From Magnaporthiopsis rhizophila (taxonomy: Eukaryota > Ascomycota > Sordariomycetes > Magnaporthales > Magnaporthaceae), in assembly GCA_003049465.1 (NCBI GenBank), contig PYSS01000063.1, positions 163,059-227,058 on the forward strand: 64,000 bases of DNA, in the 5' to 3' direction. Each line of letters starts with the position of its first letter. The first letter of the stretch is position 1. Below the pieces are notes generated by a model. The model was not told the DNA's origin and did not search any database. It saw nothing but the letters and a program-made list of their open reading frames with translations. This document shows positions 35,838 to 46,526 of the stretch, piece by piece. The position numbers and the translations under genes were made by a program.

Positions 35838-37180
35838 CGACTTTACCGCCTCCCCACCCTCCACCCGCCGCCTGCCCTTACTTATATACCTTGGGCGTGG
35901 CAAATAAAAGGCCGAAGAATGTAAAAGAATGTTACTAAGCCGATTTTTATTAAGTGGTGGAAGCTCCGTGTGGCAATTACACGGGTACATTTATAACGTA
36001 GGAAATTCTAGTTTCGGTGGATTAGCTTTCGCGACCACCGCGTCGTAAACGCCGGCCCCCTAGACGATCGCAACTGTGACTATAGGATTGGACGTTAACC
36101 TTCAGTCCAGGCCATCGGCGGCGGATCTTTTGCTGCTCTCGTTCGTGCGCGGGTGGTGTTGTGGCGCGGCGCCCCACTGGTCCCACTGCGAGGTGTTGCT
36201 AGCTCCACTGCAGGCGACCTTATATAAGCAGGCTCAGGCAGGATTTGACCCCGCCACCGTCGACCGGTGCAAGGCACCGATCCTCTCTTTTCCACCAACT
36301 TGTTGTTCTATCAAAATCTACGGTTTATTGCGGCCTTATCCCTTTGCCAATTGATTCCGTGACAGGTGGCTGCGGGTACATGGAATGGAATCCGGAGGAG
36401 GGGAATAGTCGGCCCTCGCTGCCTCTATTGGGCCCCTAACTTGGGGCTGGAAATCCTCCTTGGCTTGGCCTTCAAGGAGGTGGAAAGTCCGTTTCGTGGT
36501 TTTGGCCTTACAGTGGATCAAGTCTCGAGCGGGGACGCGTTCGCGTCGCCCTTATACCTAGCCGGCGCGTCGCGTGCCCGCCCTTGGTTGGCACCGCTAT
36601 TTGACCGGCGCCACCCCACTAGGCGCGTGTATCCCGGTACAAAGCTCAGTTAGGTACGTAGACCAGGCAGGTACGTTCCGAGGTCAAAAGCTCCAAACTT
36701 CAGGAATGCACGCTAAGCGCGCTGTCAAAGCGTAGACCAGCTCGAGATCACCAGCGGACAGTGAAACTGGGCCCGAGCCAATGGTGACTGCCCGTGCGGT
36801 TATTGGCACATACTTCTGAACAAGAAGATTTATGGAGAAAAATAAATCCTGATCCTAAACGCCGAGCTAAAAAGAGATAAATGGTGCCAAAAACCAAAAA
36901 GATCCAAACCCAAACGCCAACCTTTGACCAAAAAAAGAAAAAAAAAAGAGACCAATGCCCCGAACGCCCTGCTAGAAAATGAACATGAAAAAACAAACCT
37001 ATTCCCAAGCGCCTAACGCCTTAGATGCCGATTTTGGTGGCTCTGTCCTGTGGTCTCGAGACTGTTGTTCTAAATGCTGTGATGGTGGGTGAGTCCTGAT
37101 AGGTAGGTAGTGGTTGTCGAAAACGGAGGAGAAGGGTACGGAAGAGACTTGCCGAGCTCCACGCCGAAACGGAGGGAGAA
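35838..37180. other. Convergent intergenic region
   Basis: About 1.3 kb between the HET gene (+) and the small unknown gene (-), with no gene seen. An orphan TATATAAG lies near 36222, and a TACGTAGAC/TACGTTCC direct-repeat patch near 36652-36675. Confidence 0.55.
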
Positions 37181-37827
37181 TCAGCCCTGGAGGGCCTTGG
37201 AGAGGAACATCATCTGCTGGTCGTTCAGTCCGGTGTATTGTATGCAGTCGGACCCGCACGGCACCGGCCTCGTGCCCTCACCTGTGCAAGAGCCGCTAAG
37301 CACCACGGCGAGGTTCATGCAGGCCGGAGGGATGTTGACGAACCTGGCCACTGTGGTTGACAGAAAAAGGGGGCGTGTTAGTTAGGTGGTAGCCTGTCAT
37401 ATGGGAGGAGGGACGGCAGACAATGGAGGCGAATAGAAGAATAACACTTACCACCCTTGCTCGGGATCGAGCTCTCGACCATCTTGCCTTTCGCGAGCTG
37501 GTCCTTGCACATGTCAAAGTTGTACTGCGGCACGCCGCACAGGCCGACGAGGTTGCGGCGGTGCTCGCGCCTGTCCGAGTCCTCGAGGCGGACGTTGAGG
37601 GTCGGGACCTCGGCCATGCCGACGATGTCGTCGTGCGTCAGATGCATCGAGTCGCCGACGCCGCCACTGCCGCTGGCGCCGTCGCTCCGCCTCTGGTTCT
37701 GGGCCTGGTTGGCGATGTCGGCCACCTTGCCCGCGACGCGGCCTGCGGCGCCCACAGCCCGGATGACCACGGGTGCGACCCTGGCGGCGGTGGTGGCGAC
37801 GGCGATGGCTACGGGGATGAAGGGCAT
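37181..37827 (-). CDS. Small protein of unknown function with hydrophobic N-terminus
   Basis: Two exons on the minus strand: 37827-37452 and 37350-37181, giving 181 residues. The join across GTAAGT...CAG reads IPSKGVARFVNIPPACMNL and keeps frame. The N-terminus (about residues 1-40) is Ala/Val-rich and hydrophobic, possibly a signal or anchor segment, followed by a polar Gln/Ser/Gly linker. The C-terminal half carries six cysteines (LCGVPQYNFDMC, PACMN, GSCTG, VPCGSDC), suggesting disulfides if it is secreted. I do not recognise a family. It sits near a HET gene. Real coding status is supported by the intron, consistent codon use and cysteine spacing, but not by a known homologue. Confidence 0.6.
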
Positions 37828-38739
37828 CTTGGTGGGTGTTAGGGATGGAGGACGGGGTAGGGTGCTGTGCCGGTGATGGGTCTGTAGGGGGCAGGGAGCA
37901 AAAAAAGATAAGCTGGGAAATGGGTCCGGCTGTTTGAGGATGCTGGTGGTGATGTAATGTCTGGGATATAAAGATGGAAGTAGGGGTCCCAAACGTTGTA
38001 GATGCTCTGGGTTTAAATGTAGTTGCTTTGAGATGTGGTTCTTTTGCTTGATTACTGTAATTGCCTATCCTGGCAGCGCGGGATTTGTGTTAAGCTTAAT
38101 TTTCTTCGGGACCGACGGCAGCCAAGGCCGAATTTCGCCCCGTCGATCTATCTCCCTTCCCCAATACTGTGTCGTCGGCGACCACGCGCCGCGCTACAAC
38201 AAGCGCAGATACGATACACTAATCCCTAGAGCCGCTACCAGAAATATCGACTATGACACACACAGCAATTCTTACCACCGCGCTGCTCGTAGAAAAGTGA
38301 CCATCTAGCCGCTCGTCGGTGGAGGCTTAGGCGGGCAGTGGGCAGCCATCTTGCTGGTTGCACGTGACGTGAAGGATCAATATGCCTAAGAAAGTTCAAT
38401 GCAGGGAATTGTGGGGCCGGCAACTCCCTCAGGGTCTTTTGTGCTGCGCTAGAGCGAGGCTGGAAGGATCAATAAATTAACGACAGTAAGCAGCGCGTTC
38501 CTGCAATGCACCTATGATCAATTTTCAGCTCGCAGTAAGTCCAAGACGAAAAGTACCCTACGTCGCCAGCTTGAAATACCTCAAGCCGCCGCCGCAAAAC
38601 TGACAGGATGAGAAAATTGCGGCGGAGCGACGCGTCGCTGGTATATTTGCCATCGACGTCTCGCCCATCTGTGAAGGAATTATCAAATATCCCCAAAACA
38701 TACCCCTGATTTTCTCAGCCTACCTACTCCCTCATCACA
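37828..38739. other. Divergent promoter region
   Basis: About 0.9 kb between the small unknown gene (-) and the wax-synthase-like gene (+). No gene found. The pyrimidine-rich leader of the small unknown gene is visible on the minus strand at about 37828-37950. Confidence 0.55.
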
Positions 38740-40008
38740 ATGGACCCCATCTACCACACCATAGCCTCCTCCGCGCCAATATGTTTCTTGACGGCGTTTG
38801 GCTGCTTCTACCTCGCAGCACACCGGCGGCCGGGCGACCACGTCCGCCATGTTCTTGGCGTGCTGAGCATCCTCGGGGTAGCCGCTGCGGGCTACATCAG
38901 GGGCCAGCAGCCGGACCGAGACTCTGCGCCGACGTTTATCCTGGTGATGCTCTCCATCGCCGTGCTCCTGCGCACTTTTACCTTGCTGTTCTGGAAGAGG
39001 TTCGCCCTCGAACCAATAGACGCCCTATTCGACGCTCACAAACTTCGGCACGTCTTTGTCTTCTGGACGACCCTCATCACTGACAAGCCTACACCACCTC
39101 CATCTCCCGCACCTGAAAAGAAAGATGCAGCAGACAGACCTACCAGCCAAATCACCTCTGGTGACAGCAACACAAGCAGCGATCCAGAATCTCTCTGCCG
39201 CTTCGTCGCCCACACCCTCGGCCGCCTGCTGACCTTCTGGGCCCTCGACCAGACCATCTCGCACCTCGTCAACACCACCACCCTCAACCTCGGCCTGACC
39301 CTCGACGACTTCGCGCCGCCAAAGCAGGGCCTCGTCCCGCCCGCCGAGGCTCTCAACGCGCGCGAGCTGTGCCTGCGCGCCATCACCTCGGTCAACTGGA
39401 TCCGCGCCACCCACCTCTCCCTCTGCGCCATGCGCGAGCTCCTCGGGCTCCTGCACGTCGCCGTCCTGCGCGTCGAATCCCCCCGGGAATGGACGGAACG
39501 GGGCGGCCGCTCGCCGCTGTACGGCGGCCCCGCCGACGCGTACACGCTGCGCCGCTTCTGGGGCGTCTTCTGGCACCGCCTGCACGTCGAGACGCTGGCC
39601 GCCTACACGCCCCCGTTTGCGCGTCTGGCCGCCGCCGTCCTGCCCTCGCGCTGCCGCCGGGGATCGCCGATGGCGGTGGGCATGGCGGACAAGATGCTGG
39701 CCGCGGGCTGGATCTTCTTCTCGTCGAGCCTGTGCCACGCCGCGACCGGGTGGGTGTTGACGGGGAGGAGCCACGCCTACGAGCAGGCACGGTTTTTCCT
39801 GCTGAACTGGTTGCTCTGTCTGCTGGAGACCGTGGCTGGGCAGTGTTTCCTGGCCAAGGGGCGGCGGCGCGGGGGTGCTCCGGCCCGGGCGGTCCCCGGT
39901 TGGCGGCGTGTGCTGGGCTACGTCTGGGTTCTGGGTGTATTTTTCGCCCTGACGCCGGGGTGGCAGTATTCGACCGTTTACGATAATGTGTTAGATAGCG
40001 TTTCGTAA
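38740..40008 (+). CDS. Wax-synthase-like MBOAT membrane acyltransferase
   Basis: A single exon encoding 422 residues. About eight hydrophobic segments are spread over the length, beginning with one right after the start. The block SPLYGGPADAYTLRRFWGVFWHRL (about residues 257-280; only its key residues matter: the Pro-Leu-x-Gly turn, the RRFWG core and the FWH histidine) is the signature of fungal wax-synthase-domain proteins. Some relatives are acetyltransferases for terpenoid or meroterpenoid metabolites, and others have no known substrate. No terpene cyclase, polyketide synthase or P450 lies nearby, so there is no cluster context to suggest a substrate. Residues about 123-147 form a polar Pro/Ser/Thr loop. 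Confidence 0.8.
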   Translation: MDPIYHTIASSAPICFLTAFGCFYLAAHRRPGDHVRHVLGVLSILGVAAAGYIRGQQPDRDSAPTFILVMLSIAVLLRTFTLLFWKRFALEPIDALFDAHKLRHVFVFWTTLITDKPTPPPSPAPEKKDAADRPTSQITSGDSNTSSDPESLCRFVAHTLGRLLTFWALDQTISHLVNTTTLNLGLTLDDFAPPKQGLVPPAEALNARELCLRAITSVNWIRATHLSLCAMRELLGLLHVAVLRVESPREWTERGGRSPLYGGPADAYTLRRFWGVFWHRLHVETLAAYTPPFARLAAAVLPSRCRRGSPMAVGMADKMLAAGWIFFSSSLCHAATGWVLTGRSHAYEQARFFLLNWLLCLLETVAGQCFLAKGRRRGGAPARAVPGWRRVLGYVWVLGVFFALTPGWQYSTVYDNVLDSVS

Positions 40009-40938
40009 GGGTCGTAGAGGAGTATGACTAAAAAGAACCCGCATTATCGTCCTGTTATTGGCTGCATCTGATGGCACGCGAGCGGTAGAATGACCAACCC
40101 CATGATTTGCGAAGTAAGGTCGGACAAGTGCGAGCTCGGGTTGGGACTGTGGTGATAATTAATGTAAGAAAATAATAATAATCCGTATACCAGACACGGA
40201 GACTTCCGAAGAGACTGAGCAGCGAATTGAATTATACATCTTGGTAAGGCCCCTCCCACTCTATCAGAGAGGGAAGAAAATCTATCTGGCCAGGAGGGCG
40301 GGAGAGGGCACGTATAACGAAACCACCCCGATCACCAAACGCCGGTTCCTCCACTCCCAATCCCGGTGGGCCTCCAAACCCCGTAATCTTTCGAGACTTG
40401 CATACGGCCCCGTTGCCTGCACTGAATCACGGGGTTCAACACCTTCTGCTGTAATATCTCCATCTAGGGACGAGATTGAACCAAAAAGGGTCCGTACTGC
40501 GTTTTACGGCGAAATCTACCTTTCAAACACCGCAAACTACGCTTTCGGGCTGTTCATACACTTCTTCAGTGGCCGCATTTCATCAGCTTTAGCCATATCA
40601 AAGTAGTACATAAAATAAGTATCATCAATGGTATCATGTTCTAGGTATGACACGGTCCAACCCCTCCCAAGCCTTCCCATCCCCACAAAGCACCTAGAAA
40701 AACCGAAGGGACATACAAGAATGTCCCCGAAAGCCTCGACGTAGCTCCGCCATAACCTCCAGACGAAATCAAAACCAAATAGGGCTTAGATTCCGCTTGG
40801 CAGAACGAGGCAAATGCACCGCTATCATAAGTTGAGCTTGGGAAAAAAAAAAAAAAAGAAATCAACGACAAAATCAGACATGTCTTGGCCCAAAAGGTCA
40901 GAATAAATGGCAGTCCGGGGAATGAAGCATGCGAAATC
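40009..40938. other. Convergent intergenic region
   Basis: About 0.9 kb between the acyltransferase (+) and the RdRP (-); no gene seen. Confidence 0.6.
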
Positions 40939-43900
40939 TTAGCCAGAGACGCCCACGAAGCCGCCGCCACCCCTTGAGGTGCCATCCCTCATCAGAGCAC
41001 CCTCTCTCATCCTGAGCTCCTTCATGAGCGCCGCAGCCGCGACGACACGGAAGCTCCTCAATCCGCTGTCTGCATGTTCGCCGCCACGATTGCGCCGTCG
41101 GGGAGGTGCCGCGCCGGGCACGAGATCTTCCAGAAAACGGCAGTCATGCAGGGAGCTGACGCAGACGCAGGCCAGACACAGGTCCAGCGGGGCCGAAGGC
41201 CCGAGTTCCAGCTGATATCCCGTGAGGGGGACGGGCTCGTCATCGTCGGATCCGTCCTGATTCGGAGCCAGGCTTGTACTTCCTCGACGCATCTGCCTCG
41301 TGAAGTAAGCCGCCGTGCGGTCAAAAGCATCGCGCAACTTGTGGCTGGAGTCGCGCTGGCGGTGCGTCTGGGGCCCTCTCTTGTTGTGGATGTGTCCGAT
41401 GAAGACCTCAAGTTCCGAGATTGGCTGGACGGGGTGGTCTGAGAATTTGCACATGTGGCCGGAGATGGCGTCTTCATACGCTCCCTTGATACGCCGGGCT
41501 TCTTCCACACGCACCGGCCAGCTCATAGCGCCGACGGCCGCAGCCCTGTCGAAGACGAGCCTCAAGAATGTTTCCCAGAATGATGCCCCGGTTGCGGCGA
41601 CGCCACGATGGACACCCTCATGCCAGATCTTCTCTTCGTCCACTTCACGATAGAGCTCCCCGAGAACCTTTCGCGACTTGTAGAACTTGTGGTGTGGCGC
41701 CTCGCCGTGCTCAGCCTTTTCGTCGTCGTTTAGGACACGGTACTGCTCCAGGAAAATCTCGTCTTGGTCGTGAAGATGGGCAATGGGGCCGGGAGAGAGG
41801 CTGCAGCAGCATAAGTGTTTGCTCAATTGACGCACGCGAGTAATAAAGAAAAAGAAAAAAAAGTGCTGGCACCGAGAGTCACTCACAAATCCGGCCGGTA
41901 CTTGTTTGACCGTGGAAGCTCCTTCATGTTCACCGGGACGCCGGTCTTGGAGAAGTCAACAGCAGTAGAGTGAAGCTCCGCAAGTTTCAGGCAGTCTGGA
42001 TGCAGCGTTCCTTCTTGCATCTGGTCTGCCAAAATCATGTGTCGAGTCGCGATGGCTCCGAGGTTGTCGTTCTTCATAAAATCCACGAAGTGCTGGACAA
42101 TATCCTCGCGCACCACCGGCCGGCCAATATCCTGGGGAGGGGCGCTGGGGTAGTCTGCAGGCTGAAAGGTCTGCGTAGGCATGGCTTCTTCGTCCCAGAT
42201 AACGTTGTAGATATCGCCATCTAGATCGCCACCGCTGAGCATACTGGGAAGGTCTCTAGAGCCTTTCTGGCTGAAAAAGATGCAATTCTGATGCGCCGCG
42301 AGCGGATGATCGACGGGCGGGATGATGTTCTGCGCGACTTGGATGTCGCCAGGGTGGAGAGCCGGGGACCGCGTGACGACGATCATTTGTCTATGACGTG
42401 GGGGCTTTTGGAAGCCGGGAGTTTTCTCAGAAGCAAATGTGACGTAGACCTGGCCCTCGCCGAGCAGTCCAGTCTCGTCGATGAGGCCGAAAAGAGTCTT
42501 TCCTTTCGACACGGGAATGCGCGCCTTGTGCTTCAGCAGGCGAAGCTCTCGAAGCACCACAGCCTCCACAACACCACGGAGGAAGGGATCCTGCTTGTAG
42601 TCCATGCCATTCTGGTGGGCAAAGTAGATGAACTTGCCGAGGTTGAGGGGCTGGCCGACGTTCTGGGTGTGCAGGAAGTTCTTGACGTTGTAGGCATTCG
42701 AAGTGACGGCCTGCAGCTCTTTCAGGCGGTAGCCTTGAAGCTTCATGAACCACTTCTTGTCCACTCCCATGTCCTCGAGGATTTTGATCATCTGGCGGTT
42801 GAGCACCAAGGGAGTGGCCTTGGAACCCGTGTCGCAAATTTCCAAGTTCTCCCGGTCATTGCTGTCAAACTTCTTCATGGATTCCCTGAAGTAGATGGTT
42901 TTGCCAGGCAGAGTGGTGTCGAGAGCCAGCATACCCTTGCATCCCGCGTGTCTGATCTGGAAGCACGTTGGTGCGCTCTTCCCCAAGAGGGCGTCAGTCC
43001 AAATGATTTTCATCATCTCTTCCGAGATAGATCCGACGCCATCGCTGAAGCACCGTTGTCTGTCGGCGCTGTATATATCGCTGACATATTTGATGGTGAT
43101 ATCGCTGTAGCTGCTCAGGGGAACGACGGAGGGCGTTTCAGAGAAGGCCTGGCCAATCCTCGCTGCAAACTTGGCAGGGCATCTGATGTGTGTGAACTTG
43201 CCCAGTTGTTCGATGATCGTCTTGTGGGTGACTCTTTGCATGCTGCCGTTGTGGTTATCGATAAAAGGTGCGCAGAACCAGACAGAACTAGTCCGCAGGG
43301 AGGAATGGGAAAAGCCGAGGAAGCTGTAAATCCTGCCTGGAAGCTGGATGCCACGTAGCAGCACATCCTTGAACCGCTCGTAAACTCGCTCCACAGAAAC
43401 CCCGGCCTCGTACCTCAGGTCTTGGCTGCCCTCGTCGCAGAACTGAACTCGCAGGAAGTAGTCCTGGTGCCTGGGGTGCTTGCGAAGGACGCGGTTCTTG
43501 TTCTCGACCTCAGGCCCGTGCAGGGTGATTCGGGTGGGGGTGACGACGGCGCGAAAGATGTAGGTGAGGTTGGGGCTCTGAAGCTCGCCAGAGCGCAAGT
43601 CATAGCCGCTCTGGACCTCAACATGTTTATCCGAGACCCAGTCCATGATTGCGGCTAGCTCGAAGTGGCTGGGGTCTCCGTAGGGTGATGGGAAATCGGT
43701 ATTCTCCATCAGAATCTTCAGCGCAGCGGCCGAGATGGTCCTCCGGCCGGCCAGCATGGCGGCTTTGTGTCGACGGCGCAGCTCGCGGACCATTCCTCGA
43801 AGAAGGCCAGGGTGCATGTAGGCATTGAAGAGAAGCGCCTGGAGGACAAAGAGAAGGGCAAAAGGGAGGCTATTATCCGTCACTGCATCGTTCAGATCCT

Positions 43901-45003
43901 GCCTGAACAGGTCGAGTTGAAGCCGGAAGTCCCCCAGCGTCGGGTGGGGCTGCCTCATTGTCCGGAGATGGTATCGTGTGATGGTGGTGAAGTTCCGTCG
44001 CTCCAGCTTGGAGATGTTCTGCTGCAAGCCCTTGACTGAAACACAGAACTGGTAGATCAAGCAGTACCCGACGATCTTTTCGTGCGCTTCGTCCAGGGCG
44101 ATCATCCTGTTGACCTTGTCCCGTTGAGATGGAGGGCCGGACAATTTCGTGATAGACAACAAATCGGCGAGCGTATACTCGTCGGTGAAGAAGTACGGCA
44201 CATCGACAAGAGTCAATGTCAGGAGTCCGCTCGGAGCCCAGACAATCTCGTGGATCGAGCTGAGTGGGATACGGATTTGGACCTGGTCAGTCAAGGTCAC
44301 CGTTAGGTTGAGCTTAGTGAATCTGGCATTCCCGCCGCGCCCCCACTATAATAGAAAGTTAGAGTCAGCATCGGGAGCGCCTGTCCAAGCACAAAAGAGA
44401 AGACCACCCCCCAAAGAGAGCTGACGACTGCGACGGGAGATCCCAGATGTGGTCGCTAACCTCTTGTTCTGGGAAGAAGACTAGGTCTCTCGCAATATAG
44501 GCATAATGTCCGCAGCTAAAGCTATGCACTTGGAAATCGACGGACGGCTCCTTGTAGTCCTTCGCGTCACCGGTTGCCAAACGCTCCTTTTCCGCAGCTC
44601 TGGCGACTTCCGCGGCGTGCTTAATTGCGCGGACAGTAATCTCGTCGGCAGGTCTGTCACTCGCCCTGCACCAAATTGGCGTTCCGAGGATGTGCAGCCT
44701 TGCTCTCGGCTTAGGTCCCTGGCGTTGGGCGCGACCATTAATACGCCGGCTGGTGCCAGTCGCGGTAGAGGACTGAGTCGGCGGTCTGCCAGTTAAGGGG
44801 TCGATCTCGCTGTGTCGGAGAAGGAACTTTTCGGCGTCGCTGCGGCTAGAGAATGTGAGGTGGGCGATGCGTTTGGCTGGGCTCTTTTCGCAGGTGAAGG
44901 ATTCTCTTGAGATGCCAAGCGGCTTCATGAACAGCATCAACTGCTCCTCGAGGCTCCGGGCCGAGAGGTTGTGGTCCGGCAGCCCGTGCATGAAGACCTC
45001 CAT
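40939..45003 (-). CDS. RNA-dependent RNA polymerase (QDE-1/SAD-1/Rdp1 class)
   Basis: Three exons on the minus strand: 45003-44461, 44345-41887 and 41800-40939, giving 1287 residues. The last join reads KYRPDFLSPGPIAHLHDQDE, a typical RdRP junction. The catalytic DLDGD sits at about residues 888-892 within LSGGDLDGDIYNVIWDEEA; other family blocks are DGVGSISEEM, QIRHAGCKGMLALD and DETGLLGEGQVYVTF. The N-terminus (MEVFMHGLPDHNL...) resembles an RRM-like fold seen in Rdp1-type enzymes. These enzymes copy aberrant or unpaired RNA into double-stranded RNA for Dicer in quelling, meiotic silencing or heterochromatin formation; which branch applies cannot be decided here. The start is the first ATG in a good context (CCAAGATGG); an upstream exon cannot be excluded. 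Confidence 0.9.
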
Positions 45004-46526
45004 CTTGGAAGCCCGCGGTTGAACAGAGGGACGGGAGGTTGTAGCAGGCGCCAACTAGGCACATCGATGGATGTTAGATTCCGGCAGACTTTTCCGGGTG
45101 ATGGGCTGGGGCCGGGATTACCCGTCTGGTCAGAGGGCGTTGACAATCAGGAGAATGACAAACCAGAGAAACATAAAGTCATAAAGGCAAAATAGTCTGG
45201 AAATATGCGGCCCGCGAAGACAAGGGAGTCGACCAGCCTCCACCTCGGGGCACATACAATGGGAGGAAAGTGGAAGGGATCGACGCTGTAACCCTGTGCG
45301 AATGCGAGAAAATATGCTCTATGCCGCAACGATGCGGGAAGAGAGGAGGGGAGGACGCAGAAGATGGATAAAAGACAAACGAAGTGGCAGCTCTGCCCCC
45401 GGAGAGGGGCGGACCAGGGAGGAGACTGGAGCTGCGCAAGGAAGCGCGAGACGGGAACCGACAGGCGCACGAGACCCCCAAGAGTGATAGAGCTGCGGGA
45501 GGCCGTCCAGGAGCTGTGGTTTAGACCAATTGGGCTCCTAGGTTAAAATGAGGCGACAGATCTCCAGGTGCCAACTGCGGGGAAGTTCGCGTGTTTGCTC
45601 TGCGACCAAAAGTGAGGGGCCGCACAGAGTCGAGCGGATGAGGGGTCGATGGCAGACCTCGTTCCGCTAGGTCCATGGAAAGGACAAACTTCCAGCGAGC
45701 CTCGTTAATACAAGTGCCAGCTGGACGACCCTGGCCTTAACACGGGGCTGAGGTTCGTCGCTCTCGGGTGAAGCTTAAAAAACGCTTCATTGCATCTCTC
45801 GCGCCCCACAGTTCCAAGGTGGGGGTCAAGCAAAATATGGCAGCTGCCAAAACCGTGGGGGAAGGCGCGATGAAACTGCACGTCAGCTAAGGTGATTGGC
45901 GGCTTCATCCTTCTCATCGAATGGATGTCATTGGTAGTTTTGCTGTTTCAACGCATCCTTTTTGAAGCCAACTTCTTCCTGGACAATTTCCTTTCGCTGC
46001 ATCCTTTTTGCTGCCTACTGTTCCTTCGCATACCTTATAGCGCGACAATTGATGTCATCGCAAATAATCAAGGTATTCGATCCATATGACGCCACCTTGC
46101 ACGTGACGCAGACCTTTCTAAGTTCCGGCTGCAGTTTCCGAGACGTTTGCGGGGAAACACTTTTCCTTCGGCACGGGGGTCCGCTGCCCAGACCAACATC
46201 CTGTATCCGCACAGTTCACTCTGCCGAGGCATTACTCAGATCCGATTGACGGCCCGGCCGGTCGCAAAGTATCAGTAAAATGGAGCATCGGGACCCCTCA
46301 TCCTGGCCATGGCATCCCCGGCCCGCGGCAGATGCCCCTGGCAATGGCCAGGTTAAAAACTGTCCCTTCGAACAAGTGCTCGCGACCCAGCTTGTTTTGA
46401 AATCGTCTACTCGATCCAAGGCGAAGAACGAGCGAGCACTCCCTTCTCAACATATTCCTCACGTCGATTAGACCCCCGGCCTTGCTCTTACCCACCAACC
46501 CACAATCCCGCAACCGCCTGCCCGCC
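45004..46526. other. Divergent intergenic region, RdRP / EthD-hydrolase
   Basis: About 1.5 kb with no gene seen. It holds the promoters of two divergent genes. Short open frames here have no motif. Confidence 0.6.

Noticed and set aside
42291..43358. Open frame of 355 codons antisense to the RdRP
   Set aside because: Shadow of a conserved gene; no motif of its own.
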